Positions 1 to 9,718 of a stretch of 64,000 nt of DNA are shown here, in pieces. The notes beneath the pieces were generated by a model. That model was not told the DNA's origin, did not search any database, and saw nothing but the letters and a program-made list of their open reading frames with translations. A program made the translations under genes and the position numbers. Position 1 is the stretch's first letter. Each line of letters begins with the position of its first letter. This DNA comes from Marinobacter sp. es.048 (GTDB lineage Bacteria; Pseudomonadota; Gammaproteobacteria; Pseudomonadales; Oleiphilaceae): contig NZ_FYFA01000002.1 of the NCBI RefSeq assembly GCF_900188435.1, forward strand, positions 1,116,001 to 1,180,000, given 5' to 3'.

Positions 1-479
1 GTGAACCGGCGCTTCCTGCCGGCGACCAGATGTCCGTCACTGACTGGCAGGCATCCGAGATTGCTGCGGGTGTGGCCTCTCTCACGGCCGCCACACAGGA
101 GTCCTTCGTGCCACAGATGCTGAACTGGCAGCATGTGGACGGCGTGCATTTCAAGAAAGGTTGCTATACGGGTCAGGAAGTGATTGCCCGGATGCATTTC
201 CTCGGGCAATTGAAAAAAAGCCTGTTCCGGTTCCGTCTTGAACGTGCGGAAGAGCTGCCCGCCCCCGGAAGCGCCCTCCTTGCTGGCGAACGGTCAGTGG
301 GAGAAGTGGTGAACTCGGTAAAATACCGCGACAGCAGCATAGAGCTGCTCGCTGTTGTACGTCACGATGCAGCCGAAAATACCCTGCATCCGGACGGCCT
401 GCCGGAGGCGGTGCTGGCCCCAATGCCACTGCCCTACTCAGTGCCCGAAAGGGAAAAAAGCCCACAATCAGATACATAA
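1..479 (+). CDS. ygfZ: YgfZ/GcvT-like folate-binding protein, 3' part
   Basis: This is the C-terminal 158 residues of a YgfZ-family protein; the frame is already open at base 3, so the 5' end lies outside the window. YgfZ proteins are tetrahydrofolate-binding relatives of the glycine cleavage T protein and help build or repair certain Fe-S enzymes. The family signature KGCYTGQE, with its conserved Cys, is read at 156-179. After it comes a hydrophobic beta-rich C-terminal domain, and the last 15 or so residues are polar and variable. The stop is TAA. The HDOD gene follows on the same strand after 125 bases, so co-transcription is possible but not shown. Confidence 0.9.
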   Translation, partial: EPALPAGDQMSVTDWQASEIAAGVASLTAATQESFVPQMLNWQHVDGVHFKKGCYTGQEVIARMHFLGQLKKSLFRFRLERAEELPAPGSALLAGERSVGEVVNSVKYRDSSIELLAVVRHDAAENTLHPDGLPEAVLAPMPLPYSVPEREKSPQSDT

Positions 480-604
480 GTTGACAGGCAAACGCGCCAG
501 AATTTGCTATTTTGCTATGCAGTAGCTCACATATTTGATTGTTCGGATGGTGGGTCAGGCACTCTGGCCACTCTTCCGAATCTTTAAGCGGACCTTTACT
601 GACC

Positions 605-1438
605 ATGTCGAATATTGTTGAAACCATCAAAGCCGATCTCAACGCAGCCATCGAAAATGACAAGCTGGTACTCCCAACTCTTCCGGAGGTAGCGCTTCAG
701 GTCAGAGATATTGCGCAATCCGAGGATTCTTCAATTGCCGACCTGGTAAAGGTCATCAGCAATGACACAGCTCTGTCCGCGCGTATCATCCGGGTGACCA
801 ACAGCCCACTGTTTCGCGGTAGTCGCGCCATTGAGAACCTGAACATGGCGGTCAGCCGCCTGGGCATGGCCTACACCAGCAACCTGGCCATGGGCCTGGC
901 GATGGAGCAGATGTTCCAGGCCACTTCCGACATGATCGACAAGCGCATGCGTGCCACCTGGCAGACCAGTACCGAAGTGGCCGGTGTCTGCCACGTTCTG
1001 GCCCAACACTACACCAAACTCAAGCCGGACCAGGCTACTCTCGCAGGCCTGGTGCATCTGATCGGTGTGCTGCCGATCCTGCGCTATGTGGAAGACCAGG
1101 ATATCCAGATCAGCAGCATCATGCTGGACAATGTGGTTGATGAGCTTCATCCTAAGATCGGCGCGACCATCCTCAAGAAATGGGATTTCCCGAAGGAGCT
1201 TCAGAACGTTCCCCTCGAATACTCCAACTTCAACCGTGAGGTGCCGGCGCCTGACTATGCGGATCTGGTGATGGTTGCCAATCTGCAGCTGGTGGCGGGT
1301 TCAGAGCATCCCTGGAATGAAATGGACTGGACGAAGATTTCGGCCTTTGACCGTCTTGGGTTGGATCCGAATATCGACATGAGCGAGGAAGAGGATCTGA
1401 ACGCCCAGATGGAAGCGGCTATGGCGCTGCTTCAGTAA
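605..1438 (+). CDS. HDOD domain protein
   Basis: The product is 277 residues and almost all of it is one HDOD domain, starting near residue 24 (LPTLPEVALQV). HDOD is a degenerate HD-domain found in bacterial signalling proteins; members act as adaptors or regulators rather than proven hydrolases. No GGDEF, EAL or receiver domain is attached. I chose the ATG at 605, which begins MSNIVETIK. The frame stays open 66 bases upstream but lacks a better start. The C-terminus is acidic (EEEDLNAQ). The gene ends just before a hairpin and a large palindrome that separate it from the convergent ung gene. The cellular target cannot be told from the sequence. Confidence 0.85.
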   Translation: MSNIVETIKADLNAAIENDKLVLPTLPEVALQVRDIAQSEDSSIADLVKVISNDTALSARIIRVTNSPLFRGSRAIENLNMAVSRLGMAYTSNLAMGLAMEQMFQATSDMIDKRMRATWQTSTEVAGVCHVLAQHYTKLKPDQATLAGLVHLIGVLPILRYVEDQDIQISSIMLDNVVDELHPKIGATILKKWDFPKELQNVPLEYSNFNREVPAPDYADLVMVANLQLVAGSEHPWNEMDWTKISAFDRLGLDPNIDMSEEEDLNAQMEAAMALLQ

Positions 1439-1456
1439 TACCTGCCGCAGTCCCTT

Positions 1457-1478
1457 GGCCCCCTCGTTTTTGGGGGCT
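1457..1478 (+). terminator. GC-rich hairpin after HDOD gene
   Basis: Five C (1459-1463) pair with five G (1472-1476), extended by a G-C pair, around a T-rich 8-base loop. It sits 18 bases after the HDOD stop codon. There is no T-run directly after the stem, so it is a weak intrinsic terminator candidate. Confidence 0.4.
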
Positions 1479-1485
1479 GGCGCGG

Positions 1486-1562
1486 GGGTGGCAGTTTTTT
1501 CCCTCGGGAAAAGAACTCGCTTCGCTCAGACAGCTTTTCCTGTCGGGAAAAAACTGCCACCC
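1486..1562. repeat. Long interrupted palindrome between convergent genes
   Basis: The arm starting at 1486 (GGGTGGCAGTTTTTTCCC, 18 bases) is the exact reverse complement of 1545-1562. Pairing continues imperfectly inward through GGAAAAG/CTTTTCC, leaving a loop near 1513-1533. The T6 run in one arm and A6 in the other make the structure terminator-like on both strands. It lies between the convergent HDOD and ung genes. Its size suggests a dispersed palindromic element rather than a simple terminator. Confidence 0.75.
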
Positions 1563-1604
1563 TCACACCGATAAAAATTGGAAAGGCGCTCCTGACCTGC
1601 CCTC

Positions 1605-2339
1605 TCAGCTCTTCTTGTATCTCTCGATCAACTCAGATTTGCTTGGCAACGCCCAATCAACAGTGGGCCTTCCATGCTGTTGCAACCAGTCGTTCGCCTT
1701 TGAAAAGTGCTTGCAACCGAAGAAACCCCGGTAAGCGCTTAGTGGCGAGGGATGGGGGCCATCGAGGACCAAATGTTTGGTGCGGTCGATGTGCTGGCCT
1801 TTCTTTTTGGCGTAACTGCCCCAGAGCAAAAATACCACGCCTTCCCGTTCGCGGTTGATGGTTTCGATGACCTTGTCGGTGAAGGTTTCCCAGCCTTTGC
1901 CCTGGTGGGCGCCGGCCTGGCCCTGAACGACGGTCAGAACGCTGTTGAGCAGCAACACGCCCTGCTCGGCCCAGGGTTGCAGGCAGCCGTGGTCCGGGGG
2001 AACGATGCCCAGGTCGTCCTGGATTTCTTTGAAGATGTTCACCAGTGAAGGCGGGATTGCCACGTTCGGGCGCACGGAGAAACACAGGCCATGGGCCTGG
2101 CCGGGGCCGTGGTAGGGATCCTGCCCTAGAATGACCACCCTTACGTTATCCAACGGCGTACTGTTTAGGGCGTTGAAGCAGTGTTGGCTGGCAGGGAACA
2201 GGACTTTGCCGGCCTGTTCCTCGCCAGCGAGGAATTCCGCCAGGCCCTGCATGTAGGACTGGCGAAATTCTTCCGAGAGATGCTCTTTCCAGCCCCGGTC
2301 GGGCCTGAGCTGGCTGGCCAGTACCTCAACCGGGCTCAT
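1605..2339 (-). CDS. ung: Uracil-DNA glycosylase, family 1
   Basis: The protein (244 residues; E. coli Ung is 229) removes uracil from DNA to start base excision repair. The catalytic motif GQDPYHG is at residues 72-78 with the water-activating Asp74. The Leu-intercalation motif HPSPLS is at 196-201, with His196 as the second catalytic residue. The C-terminal [11 protein letters not shown] segment is also typical. The ATG at 2339 is only 3 bases downstream of the lysS stop codon, so ung is probably translated from the lysS message. The downstream end faces the palindrome that separates it from the HDOD gene. Confidence 0.97.
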   Translation of the reverse strand: MSPVEVLASQLRPDRGWKEHLSEEFRQSYMQGLAEFLAGEEQAGKVLFPASQHCFNALNSTPLDNVRVVILGQDPYHGPGQAHGLCFSVRPNVAIPPSLVNIFKEIQDDLGIVPPDHGCLQPWAEQGVLLLNSVLTVVQGQAGAHQGKGWETFTDKVIETINREREGVVFLLWGSYAKKKGQHIDRTKHLVLDGPHPSPLSAYRGFFGCKHFSKANDWLQQHGRPTVDWALPSKSELIERYKKS

Positions 2340-2342
2340 GGA

Positions 2343-3878
2343 TCAGTCCTCGTCTTTACGGCTGTCGGCCTTGTGCTCGGGACGCATGGCCGGGAACAGG
2401 ATGACGTCGCGAATTGACGCCGAGTTGGTCAGCAACATGGCCAGGCGGTCAATACCAATGCCTTCACCGGCGGTGGGCGGCAGGCCGTATTCCAGGGCCA
2501 TCACGTAGTCTTCATCGTAGAACATCGCTTCGTCGTCACCGGCGTCTTTCTCGGCTACCTGGGCCTGGAAGCGCTCGGCCTGGTCTTCTGCGTCATTCAG
2601 CTCAGAGAAGCCGTTGGCGATTTCGCGGCCGCCAACGAAGAACTCGAAGCGTTCGGTGACGAACGGGTTGCTGTCTTTGCAGCGGGCCAGGGGCGAAACT
2701 TCTTTCGGGTACTCGGTGATAAACGTCGGCTGCATCAGGCGATGCTCGGCCGTCGCCTCAAAGATCTCGATCTGGACTTTGCCCAGCCCCCAACCATCCT
2801 TGAGATGAATACCAAGGTCTTTCGCCACCTGGCGGGCACTGACATCGTCCGCCAGCTGTTCAGGCTTGATATCCGGGTTGTAGCGCAGGATGGCATCAAC
2901 CACGGTCAGGCGCTCGAAGGTTGTGCCGAAATCGTACTCGATGGTTTCTTCGCTGCCATCCGCCAGGGTGCGGGTGTTCACAACTGTGGTCGTGCCCTGC
3001 ACTTTCTGGGTGATGGAGCGCAGCATATCCTCGGTGAGGTCCATCAGGTCGTTATAGTCGGCATAGGCCTGGTAGAACTCGACCATGGTGAATTCCGGAT
3101 TATGACGGGTGGAAAGCCCCTCATTGCGGAAGTTCCGGTTGATCTCGAACACTCGCTCAAAGCCGCCAACCACCAGACGCTTCAGGAACAGCTCCGGCGC
3201 AATGCGCAGGTACATGTCGATACCCAAGGCATTGTGATGGGTCACGAAGGGGCGCGCGGTGGCACCTCCCGGGATCACCTGCAGCATCGGGGTTTCAACT
3301 TCCATGAAGTCCCGGTCGGTGAAGTACTGACGCATGGCGCTGATGATCTTCGAGCGCGCATAGAACACCCGACGGCTGTCCTCGTTGACCATCAGGTCGA
3401 CATAGCGATGGCGGTAGCGGGCTTCCGTATCGGTCAGGCCCTTGTGCTTTTCGGGGAGCGGGCGCAGGGACTTGGTAAGCAGCACGTACTCATCCATGGT
3501 CACGTAGAGGTCGCCCTTACCCGACTTGGACAGAGTGCCACGCACACCTACGATGTCCCCCAGATCCCAGTGCTTGGTGTCTTTCTGGACATCCTTGGAC
3601 GCATAGATCTGGATCCGGCCGGTCATGTCCTGAACCACCTTGAAAGCCTTGCGATCGAGCATCATGCGACCGGCAATGGCCACCTTGATACCGAGGGACT
3701 CCAGCTCTTCCTTGCTTTTATCACCGTATTTCGCCTGCAGTTCGGCGGCGGTGGCGTCACGACGGAAGTCGTTCGGGAACGCGTTGCCCCGGTCGCGCAT
3801 CTCTGACAGTTTGGCGCGGCGCTCGGCAATCAGCTTGTTGTCCTCATGCTGTGCGGCATTCTGAGTTTGATCAGTCAT
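2343..3878 (-). CDS. lysS: Lysyl-tRNA synthetase, class II
   Basis: LysS charges tRNA-Lys in the cytoplasm. The protein is 511 residues (E. coli 505). An N-terminal OB-fold anticodon-binding domain spans about residues 64-140, followed by the class II catalytic core. Motif 2 is visible as FRNEG at 250-254 with the downstream RHNPEFT, and motif 3 as [10 protein letters not shown] near 474-483. The order prfB-lysS, with 51 bases between them, is conserved in many gammaproteobacteria. ung follows after 3 bases. The first 15 residues are polar and variable, as usual for the family. Confidence 0.98.
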   Translation of the reverse strand: MTDQTQNAAQHEDNKLIAERRAKLSEMRDRGNAFPNDFRRDATAAELQAKYGDKSKEELESLGIKVAIAGRMMLDRKAFKVVQDMTGRIQIYASKDVQKDTKHWDLGDIVGVRGTLSKSGKGDLYVTMDEYVLLTKSLRPLPEKHKGLTDTEARYRHRYVDLMVNEDSRRVFYARSKIISAMRQYFTDRDFMEVETPMLQVIPGGATARPFVTHHNALGIDMYLRIAPELFLKRLVVGGFERVFEINRNFRNEGLSTRHNPEFTMVEFYQAYADYNDLMDLTEDMLRSITQKVQGTTTVVNTRTLADGSEETIEYDFGTTFERLTVVDAILRYNPDIKPEQLADDVSARQVAKDLGIHLKDGWGLGKVQIEIFEATAEHRLMQPTFITEYPKEVSPLARCKDSNPFVTERFEFFVGGREIANGFSELNDAEDQAERFQAQVAEKDAGDDEAMFYDEDYVMALEYGLPPTAGEGIGIDRLAMLLTNSASIRDVILFPAMRPEHKADSRKDED

Positions 3879-3929
3879 TTTGGCTCACTAGGAATCGGGT
3901 TGTCCGGGTTAGCGTGGCAAAGGCGCTGG

Positions 3930-5025
3930 TTACAGCGCCATCTTCAGGCTGGCTTCGATGAACTTGTCAATGTCACCGTCCAGCACCGACTGGGTATTAC
4001 TGGTTTCAACCTTGGTGCGCAGGTCCTTGATACGGCTGTCGTCCAGAACGTAGGAGCGGATCTGGCTGCCCCAACCGATATCGGCCTTGGCGTCCTCGGC
4101 TTTCTGTTTCTCGGCGTTGCGCTCCTGCATCTCACGCTCAAACAGCTTCGCCTTGAGCTGTTTCATGGCCTGGTCCTTGTTCTGGTGTTGGCTTCGACCA
4201 GCCTGACAGGCCACGACAATGCCAGTGGGATTGTGAGTCAGACGAACCGCCGACTCGGTCCGGTTAACGTGCTGACCACCAGCGCCGGAGGCACGGTAAA
4301 CATCCACCCGAAGATCCGCCGGATTAATTTCAATTTCGAAGCTGTCATCCACTTCCGGTGACACAAACACCGAAGAAAAAGACGTATGCCGACGGTTGCC
4401 GGAATCGAACGGAGACTTACGCACCAGCCGGTGAACGCCGGTTTCGGTACGCAGCCAGCCATAGGCGTAGTCGCCCTGGATGTGAATGGTGGCACTCTTG
4501 ATGCCGGCCACGTCACCTTCCATCAGCTCGACAATCTCGGCCTTGAAGCCGCGACGCTCGGCCCAGCGAAGGTACATCCGCAGGAGCATGTTGGCCCAGT
4601 CCTGGGCTTCGGTACCGCCAGAGCCGGCTTGAATATCGAGGTAGGCGTTGTTGGCGTCCATTTCGCCGGAGAACATGCGGCGAAATTCGAGCTTCTCAAG
4701 CTCTTTATCAAGACTTTCCAGATCAGACTCGATCTCGGCGACGGTGCCCTCATCCTCTTCTTCTGCGGCAATATCCAGCAGGCCCTCGGCGTCTTCAAGG
4801 CCGGAGGTGAGGTTATCGATGGTCTTGACGATCAGTTCAAGATCCGCGCGCTCTTTGCCCAGAGCCTGAGCCCGATCCGGGTCGTCCCAGACACTTGGCT
4901 GCTCCAGTTCGCGCTCAACTTCGATCAGTCGCTCACTACGCTGATCGTAGTCAAAGATACCCCCTGAGCGCTTCAGTGCGCTCACGAAGCTCTTTAATCT
5001 TCGTCACAATGGGATTAATTTCCAT
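3930..5025 (-). CDS. prfB: Peptide chain release factor 2 (programmed +1 frameshift)
   Basis: RF2 terminates translation at UGA and UAA. The gene is read in two frames. An ATG at 5025 opens 24 codons (MEINPIVTK... ending LRGYL) that run into an in-frame TGA at 4953-4951. Reading shifts +1 at CTT-TGA-C, and the main frame continues from GAC at 4952 to the stop at 3930. The joined product is 364 residues, against 365 in E. coli. The codon-recognition tripeptide SPF and the catalytic GGQ loop (GAGGQHVN) are both present. A GTG at 4985 also opens the main frame but is not the true start. recJ lies upstream and lysS downstream on the same strand. Confidence 0.97.
4951..4965 (-). promoter_or_regulatory. 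prfB: RF2 autoregulatory frameshift site
   Basis: Read on the minus strand the site is AGG GGG TAT CTT TGA C. The AGGGGG is the internal Shine-Dalgarno-like stimulator, CTT is the slippery codon, and TGA is the stop decoded by RF2 itself. Low RF2 favours the +1 shift and raises RF2 synthesis. The arrangement and spacing match the classical E. coli site. Confidence 0.95.
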
Positions 5026-5119
5026 GAAACCCTTACTCGCTCTAGAAAATGGAGAGTAAAAACAGAGGCGGGATTCTACCGGAAATCGGTTTGTAAATCA
5101 GCCTGCGGGTTTCCGCGAA

Positions 5120-6853
5120 TCAGGCAAGCGGCTCGAGGTAATCCACAAGTAGCTGCAGATTGGTTCGCCCACGGAAGGTATTGGCATCCGGCTTGTAAAC
5201 CACCCTGGCTCCGGTGCGGGTATAGTCGGGCACTTCCGGGCCGGTGTTGAAGGCAATGCCATCGATAATCCCGCCGCCTTCGACAGGTTGCAGCACCAAT
5301 TTCAGGTGGTTCTCCCCAACAACACGCTGGCTGACCACCCGGAATTCGCCGTCGAACAGCGGCTCCGGGAAATGTTGACCCCAAGGGCCAGCCCGCTTGA
5401 GCAGCGCCGCGGTGTCCAGGGACAGTTCGTTTGGCCCGAGAGGCCCATCGGTTGTGATCGCTGCTTCCAGATCTTCGGCCGAAAGAGTGTCTCGAACGGC
5501 GCGATCGAAGGCCTCAGAAAAGGCATCCAGATCATCTTTATCGAGGGTCATGCCCGCGGCCATGGCATGACCGCCAAATTTTTTCATGATCCCGGGATAG
5601 CGGGAATCGACCACGGCAAGTACATCCCGAATATGAAGTCCCGGAATAGAACGGGCAGAGCCCTTAATGTCTTTGCCATTGTCGTCCGGGGCAAAGGCAA
5701 TGGTTGGTCTGTGGGTCTGCTCTCGAATTCGGGCCGCGAGGATGCCGATGACCCCCTGATGCCAGTCAGGATCAAACAGGGCGAGCCCCCAGGGCAGCCC
5801 CTCAAGATCCAAAGACATGGAGGCCAGCAGATCCTGTGCCTGGGCTTTCATATCCTTCTCGATGGTCCGGCGTTCCCGGTTGAAGGTATCCAGCTCCCGG
5901 GCCAGCCGACGCGCCTCGTCCGGGCTGTCTGCCAGCAGGCAGGCAATACCGATACTCATGTCATCAAGCCGTCCTGCGGCATTCAGGCGGGGGCCAACTA
6001 CGAATCCAAGATCGGTTGAGCTGATCGCAGTGTGATCACGGCCCGCGACTTCCAGCAGCGCCAGAATACCGGGACGGGCCTCACCCTGACGTATCCGGCG
6101 CAGGCCCTGCTCCACGAAGATCCGGTTGTTGTGGTCGAGGGGTACGACATCGGCCACTGTACCGAGCGCCACCAGGTCCAGCAGACTCCCCAGGTTGGGT
6201 TCAGGATCAGGCAGGCGATTGGTTTCCCGGAGCTGTTTGCGCAACGCTGTGAGCACGTAAAACATGACACCAACACCGGCCGCGTTCTTGCTCAGGAAAG
6301 GACAACCCGGCTGGTTGGGATTGACGATGGCATCGGCATCCGGAAGCTCTTCACCGGCCAGGTGGTGATCCGTCACCACCACTTTCACGCCAAGCTCCTT
6401 GGCCGCTCGAACGCCCTCAACAGCGGCAATGCCGTTATCGACGGTAACCATCAGGTCGGGAAGCTGACCTTCATCACGCAAGCGCTCAATAATACCCGGC
6501 GTCAGGCCGTAGCCATCGGCAAACCGGCTCGGAACGCGAAAATCGATGCTCTGCAGACCCAGCATTGAAAGGCCAAGCATGGCGACGGCCGTGCTGGTGG
6601 CGCCATCGGCGTCAAAATCGCCGAGCACAAGAACCCGCTGTTGCTGCTCGATAGCCTCTGCCAGTATTTCGACGGCCCGGTCGATGCCCCGAAGTGACAT
6701 GGGCGAGGCCAGGTGTTTCAGCGTGTAGCTGAGCTGCTCATCGGAAGTAATGCCACGGGCGGCGTACAGGCGGCGAAGCAAGGGAGGCAGGTTTTGCCCC
6801 CAGTCCGGAAACGTCTCGGGCTGGGGGCGACGCAGGATCTTTTTTGGTGTCAT
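5120..6853 (-). CDS. recJ: Single-stranded-DNA-specific exonuclease RecJ
   Basis: RecJ is a 5'-3' exonuclease on single-stranded DNA, used in RecF-pathway recombination, mismatch repair and base excision repair. The length (577 residues) equals that of E. coli RecJ. DHH-family metal motifs are visible: DFDADG at residues 79-84 and DHH at 162-164, with GGHAMAAG of the DHHA1 domain in the second half. The C-terminal OB-like part is intact. The ATG at 6853 is 6 bases past the thrC stop, so recJ belongs to the hom-thrC transcription unit, an arrangement also seen in pseudomonads. Confidence 0.96.
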   Translation of the reverse strand: MTPKKILRRPQPETFPDWGQNLPPLLRRLYAARGITSDEQLSYTLKHLASPMSLRGIDRAVEILAEAIEQQQRVLVLGDFDADGATSTAVAMLGLSMLGLQSIDFRVPSRFADGYGLTPGIIERLRDEGQLPDLMVTVDNGIAAVEGVRAAKELGVKVVVTDHHLAGEELPDADAIVNPNQPGCPFLSKNAAGVGVMFYVLTALRKQLRETNRLPDPEPNLGSLLDLVALGTVADVVPLDHNNRIFVEQGLRRIRQGEARPGILALLEVAGRDHTAISSTDLGFVVGPRLNAAGRLDDMSIGIACLLADSPDEARRLARELDTFNRERRTIEKDMKAQAQDLLASMSLDLEGLPWGLALFDPDWHQGVIGILAARIREQTHRPTIAFAPDDNGKDIKGSARSIPGLHIRDVLAVVDSRYPGIMKKFGGHAMAAGMTLDKDDLDAFSEAFDRAVRDTLSAEDLEAAITTDGPLGPNELSLDTAALLKRAGPWGQHFPEPLFDGEFRVVSQRVVGENHLKLVLQPVEGGGIIDGIAFNTGPEVPDYTRTGARVVYKPDANTFRGRTNLQLLVDYLEPLA

Positions 6854-6859
6854 ACCCGA

Positions 6860-8260
6860 TCAGGCGTTTTTCCAGTGCTTGGCAATAAATTCCTGCACAC
6901 CGGCGATATTGTTATCCAGTACCGTGTAGCGCTCTTCCCGCTCGAACAGGTCGGCCATATGGGCCGGTAGCGGAGGCTTCACACTCAGGCCGGACTCGGC
7001 CACGGCATCCGGGAACTTGGCCGGATGTGCGGTACCCAGGGTGATCATCGGTACCGCCTGATCACGGCGACAGTTGCGCGCAGCGCGAACCCCGATGGCG
7101 GTGTGAGGATCCAGAAGATACTCGTTCTGTTCGTAAATCTCACGGATGGTATCGCAGGTGGCTTTGTCATCCACCGCGTCGCTGTCGAACAACTTGCGTG
7201 CATGCTTCCAGCGGTAATCCTCAATGCTGACCGGCCCTTTGGCGGCATTTTCCAGCAGGGTCTTCACTGCCAGCCCGTCACGACCGTGCAGATCAAACAA
7301 CAGACGCTCGAAATTGCTCGACACCATGATATCCATACTCGGAGACAGGGTGTGCTCCAGCTGGTGCTGTTCGTATTTGTTGCCACTCATGAAACGATGC
7401 AGGATATCGTTGCGGTTGGTGGCAATGACCAGCTGTGAGATCGGCAGCCCCATCTTCTTGGCCAGATAGCCGGCAAAGATATCGCCGAAGTTCCCTGTGG
7501 GTACTGAAAACGCCATGCTGCGATCCGGGCCACCGAGGGCCAGGGACGCATGGAAGTAGTAAACAATCTGGGCCATGATCCGGGCCCAGTTGATGGAGTT
7601 CACGGCTGCCAGCTGGGTTTTGCCACCCAGGAACGACTGGTTGCCAAAGCTCTCCTTCACCATGCGCTGACAATCGTCGAAGTTGCCACGCACCGCAATG
7701 TTGTGGATGTTGTCACCCTGGACGGTGGTCATCTGGCGGCGCTGGACTTCGGATACGCGCTGGTGTGGATGCAGAATGAAAATATCCACATGCTCACACC
7801 GGCGACAGCCTTCGATGGCAGCCGAGCCGGTATCACCGGAGGTCGCCCCCATTATAACCACGTGCTGCTTGCGCTTCTCCAGAACATAGTCCAGAAGCCG
7901 CCCCAACAGCTGCAGGGCGAAGTCCTTGAAGGCCAGGGTCGGGCCGCGGAACAGTTCCATCACCCATTCGTTGGTATCCAGCTGAACCAGCGGAGCCACG
8001 GCCTGGTGGGTGAAGACCGAATAGGTCTCGTCCAGCATCTTGCGGAAATCGTCTGCGGGCACAGCGTCATCGACAAACGGGTGCATGACCTTGAATGCCA
8101 GCTCACTGTAGGAAAGCCCGCGCCAGCTCCGGATTTCTTCCAGACTGAAATGTGGCAGGGATTCGGGGACGTAGAGTCCGCCGTCCGTCGCCAGACCGGT
8201 CAGCAAAACATCCTCAAAGCCCAGTGCGGGCGCTTCACCCCGCGTACTGATGTATCTCAC
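6860..8260 (-). CDS. thrC: Threonine synthase
   Basis: ThrC converts O-phosphohomoserine to threonine with pyridoxal phosphate. The protein is 466 residues, in line with the long class II threonine synthases of pseudomonads. The PLP-binding lysine is in the segment TLAFKDFALQ (Lys112), and GATSGDTGSAAIEG supplies the phosphate-binding loop. The ATG at 8260 begins MRYISTRG. It lies 11 bases after hom, which makes the preceding intermediate in the same pathway. I see no thr leader-peptide attenuator in front of hom. Confidence 0.97.
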   Translation of the reverse strand: MRYISTRGEAPALGFEDVLLTGLATDGGLYVPESLPHFSLEEIRSWRGLSYSELAFKVMHPFVDDAVPADDFRKMLDETYSVFTHQAVAPLVQLDTNEWVMELFRGPTLAFKDFALQLLGRLLDYVLEKRKQHVVIMGATSGDTGSAAIEGCRRCEHVDIFILHPHQRVSEVQRRQMTTVQGDNIHNIAVRGNFDDCQRMVKESFGNQSFLGGKTQLAAVNSINWARIMAQIVYYFHASLALGGPDRSMAFSVPTGNFGDIFAGYLAKKMGLPISQLVIATNRNDILHRFMSGNKYEQHQLEHTLSPSMDIMVSSNFERLLFDLHGRDGLAVKTLLENAAKGPVSIEDYRWKHARKLFDSDAVDDKATCDTIREIYEQNEYLLDPHTAIGVRAARNCRRDQAVPMITLGTAHPAKFPDAVAESGLSVKPPLPAHMADLFEREERYTVLDNNIAGVQEFIAKHWKNA

Positions 8261-8271
8261 GTTCGTACCTG

Positions 8272-9573
8272 TCAGTTGAAGTTTTCAGCGCGGATGCGGA
8301 CAACCTGGCCATCGGTATCGGACAGGGCTTCCAGCTCTTCAATCGCACGGTTGATCTGCCGCTCCTGAACGGTGTGGGTCAGGATGATCACTGGAATACG
8401 ACCGTCCTTCAGCTCGGATTCCTTCTGCATGATCGACTCAATATTGATGCCATGCTCGCTCAGGATCGAAGCAATCTTTGCCAGCACACCCGGACGATCC
8501 AATGCGGTAATGCGCAGGTAGTAAGCAGACTGGATGTCCTCCATGGACAGCACGTCCAGGTCTTCCATGGCATCCGGTGAGAAGCCCAGGTATGGCACAC
8601 GCAGGCTGCTTTCTGTCGCCACGGCACGGGCAACATCAACGATATCTGCGATAACAGCTGATGCTGTTGCCTCATCCCCCGCGCCAGGGCCGTAATACAT
8701 GGTCTGGCCAACGGCATCGCCATCCACCAGGACCGCATTGAGCACGCCATCAACCTGGGCAATCAGATGGCTCTGGGGCACCAGGGTCGGGTGAACGCGG
8801 AGTTCAATGCCGTCATCCCGACGACGTGCAATGCCGAGGTGCTTGATGCGATAGCCCAATAGCTCAGCGTGAGCAATATCATAAGGGGTAATCTTGGAGA
8901 TGCCTTCGGTGAAACCCTTCTCGAATTGCAGAGGCACACCAAATCCGGCGGACGCCAGAATAGTCAGTTTGTGGGCGGCGTCAATGCCCTCCACATCAAA
9001 GGTCGGATCTGCTTCGGCGTAACCCAGGTCCTGGGCTTCCTTGAGAACTTCGGAAAATGCCCGACCAGCACGCATTTCGGTCAGAATGTAGTTTCCGGTG
9101 CCGTTGATAATGCCTGCAATCCAGTCAATGCGGTTTGCCGCCATGCCTTCGCGGACGGCCTTGATAACCGGGATACCACCGGCAACACCCGCCTCGTAGG
9201 CCACCACAACGCCGGCTTTCTCGGCCGCTTCGAAAATTTCATTGCCGTGGACAGCGATCAGGGCCTTGTTGGCAGTAACCACATGTTTGCCGTTGCGGAT
9301 AGCCGCGAGCACAAGCTCCCGCGCGGCGTCATAGCCGCCGATGAGCTCAACCACGATATCAATGCCGGGATCGTTCACCACGTCATAAATGTCGGTGCTG
9401 AAGGGCACATCCCCGAGGTCCATATCCTCGCGGGCCCGTCGACTGGCAATCCTGGTAATCCGGATATTGCACCCGGCCCGGCCGGCAATCAGCCTGGCGT
9501 TGCGGGTCAAGACATTAAAGGTACCGCCGCCGACGGTTCCCAATCCGCAGATTCCGACACTGACGTCTTTCAA
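8272..9573 (-). CDS. hom: Homoserine dehydrogenase
   Basis: This enzyme reduces aspartate semialdehyde to homoserine, the branch point to threonine and methionine. It is monofunctional (433 residues), without an aspartokinase domain. The N-terminal Rossmann motif is ICGLGTVGGGTFNVL at residues 9-23. The catalytic domain follows, and a C-terminal ACT domain (LRITALDRPGVLAKIASIL) starts near residue 352 and probably confers threonine inhibition. The only suitable start is TTG at 9573, preceded by a GAGGTGAG ribosome-binding site on the minus strand. The start matches the N-terminus expected from pseudomonad homologues. Confidence 0.96.
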   Translation of the reverse strand: MKDVSVGICGLGTVGGGTFNVLTRNARLIAGRAGCNIRITRIASRRAREDMDLGDVPFSTDIYDVVNDPGIDIVVELIGGYDAARELVLAAIRNGKHVVTANKALIAVHGNEIFEAAEKAGVVVAYEAGVAGGIPVIKAVREGMAANRIDWIAGIINGTGNYILTEMRAGRAFSEVLKEAQDLGYAEADPTFDVEGIDAAHKLTILASAGFGVPLQFEKGFTEGISKITPYDIAHAELLGYRIKHLGIARRRDDGIELRVHPTLVPQSHLIAQVDGVLNAVLVDGDAVGQTMYYGPGAGDEATASAVIADIVDVARAVATESSLRVPYLGFSPDAMEDLDVLSMEDIQSAYYLRITALDRPGVLAKIASILSEHGINIESIMQKESELKDGRIPVIILTHTVQERQINRAIEELEALSDTDGQVVRIRAENFN

Positions 9574-9631
9574 ACTCTCACCTCTGATCCCGAAGGGGTG
9601 CTGATGAATTATATTAGGCGGGCATAGTATA

Positions 9632-9666
9632 CCGATTCAGGCCTCACTGAATAAGCCCTGAATCGG
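9632..9666. promoter_or_regulatory. Perfect inverted repeat upstream of hom
   Basis: CCGATTCAGG (9632-9641) is exactly repeated in inverse orientation at 9657-9666, with 15 bases between. It lies 58 bases upstream of the hom start and 52 bases past the dsbC stop. No T-run follows on the minus strand, so it may be an operator or a processed 3' stem rather than an intrinsic terminator. Confidence 0.45.
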
Positions 9667-9718
9667 ATCCTTCGAAAATACCGTGTAACGCAACACGGAC
9701 GACGGGTGCGAGAGGCTG

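Noticed and set aside
2742..3806. A 354-codon open frame opposite lysS
   Set aside because: No recognisable motif; it follows the third-position bias of lysS.
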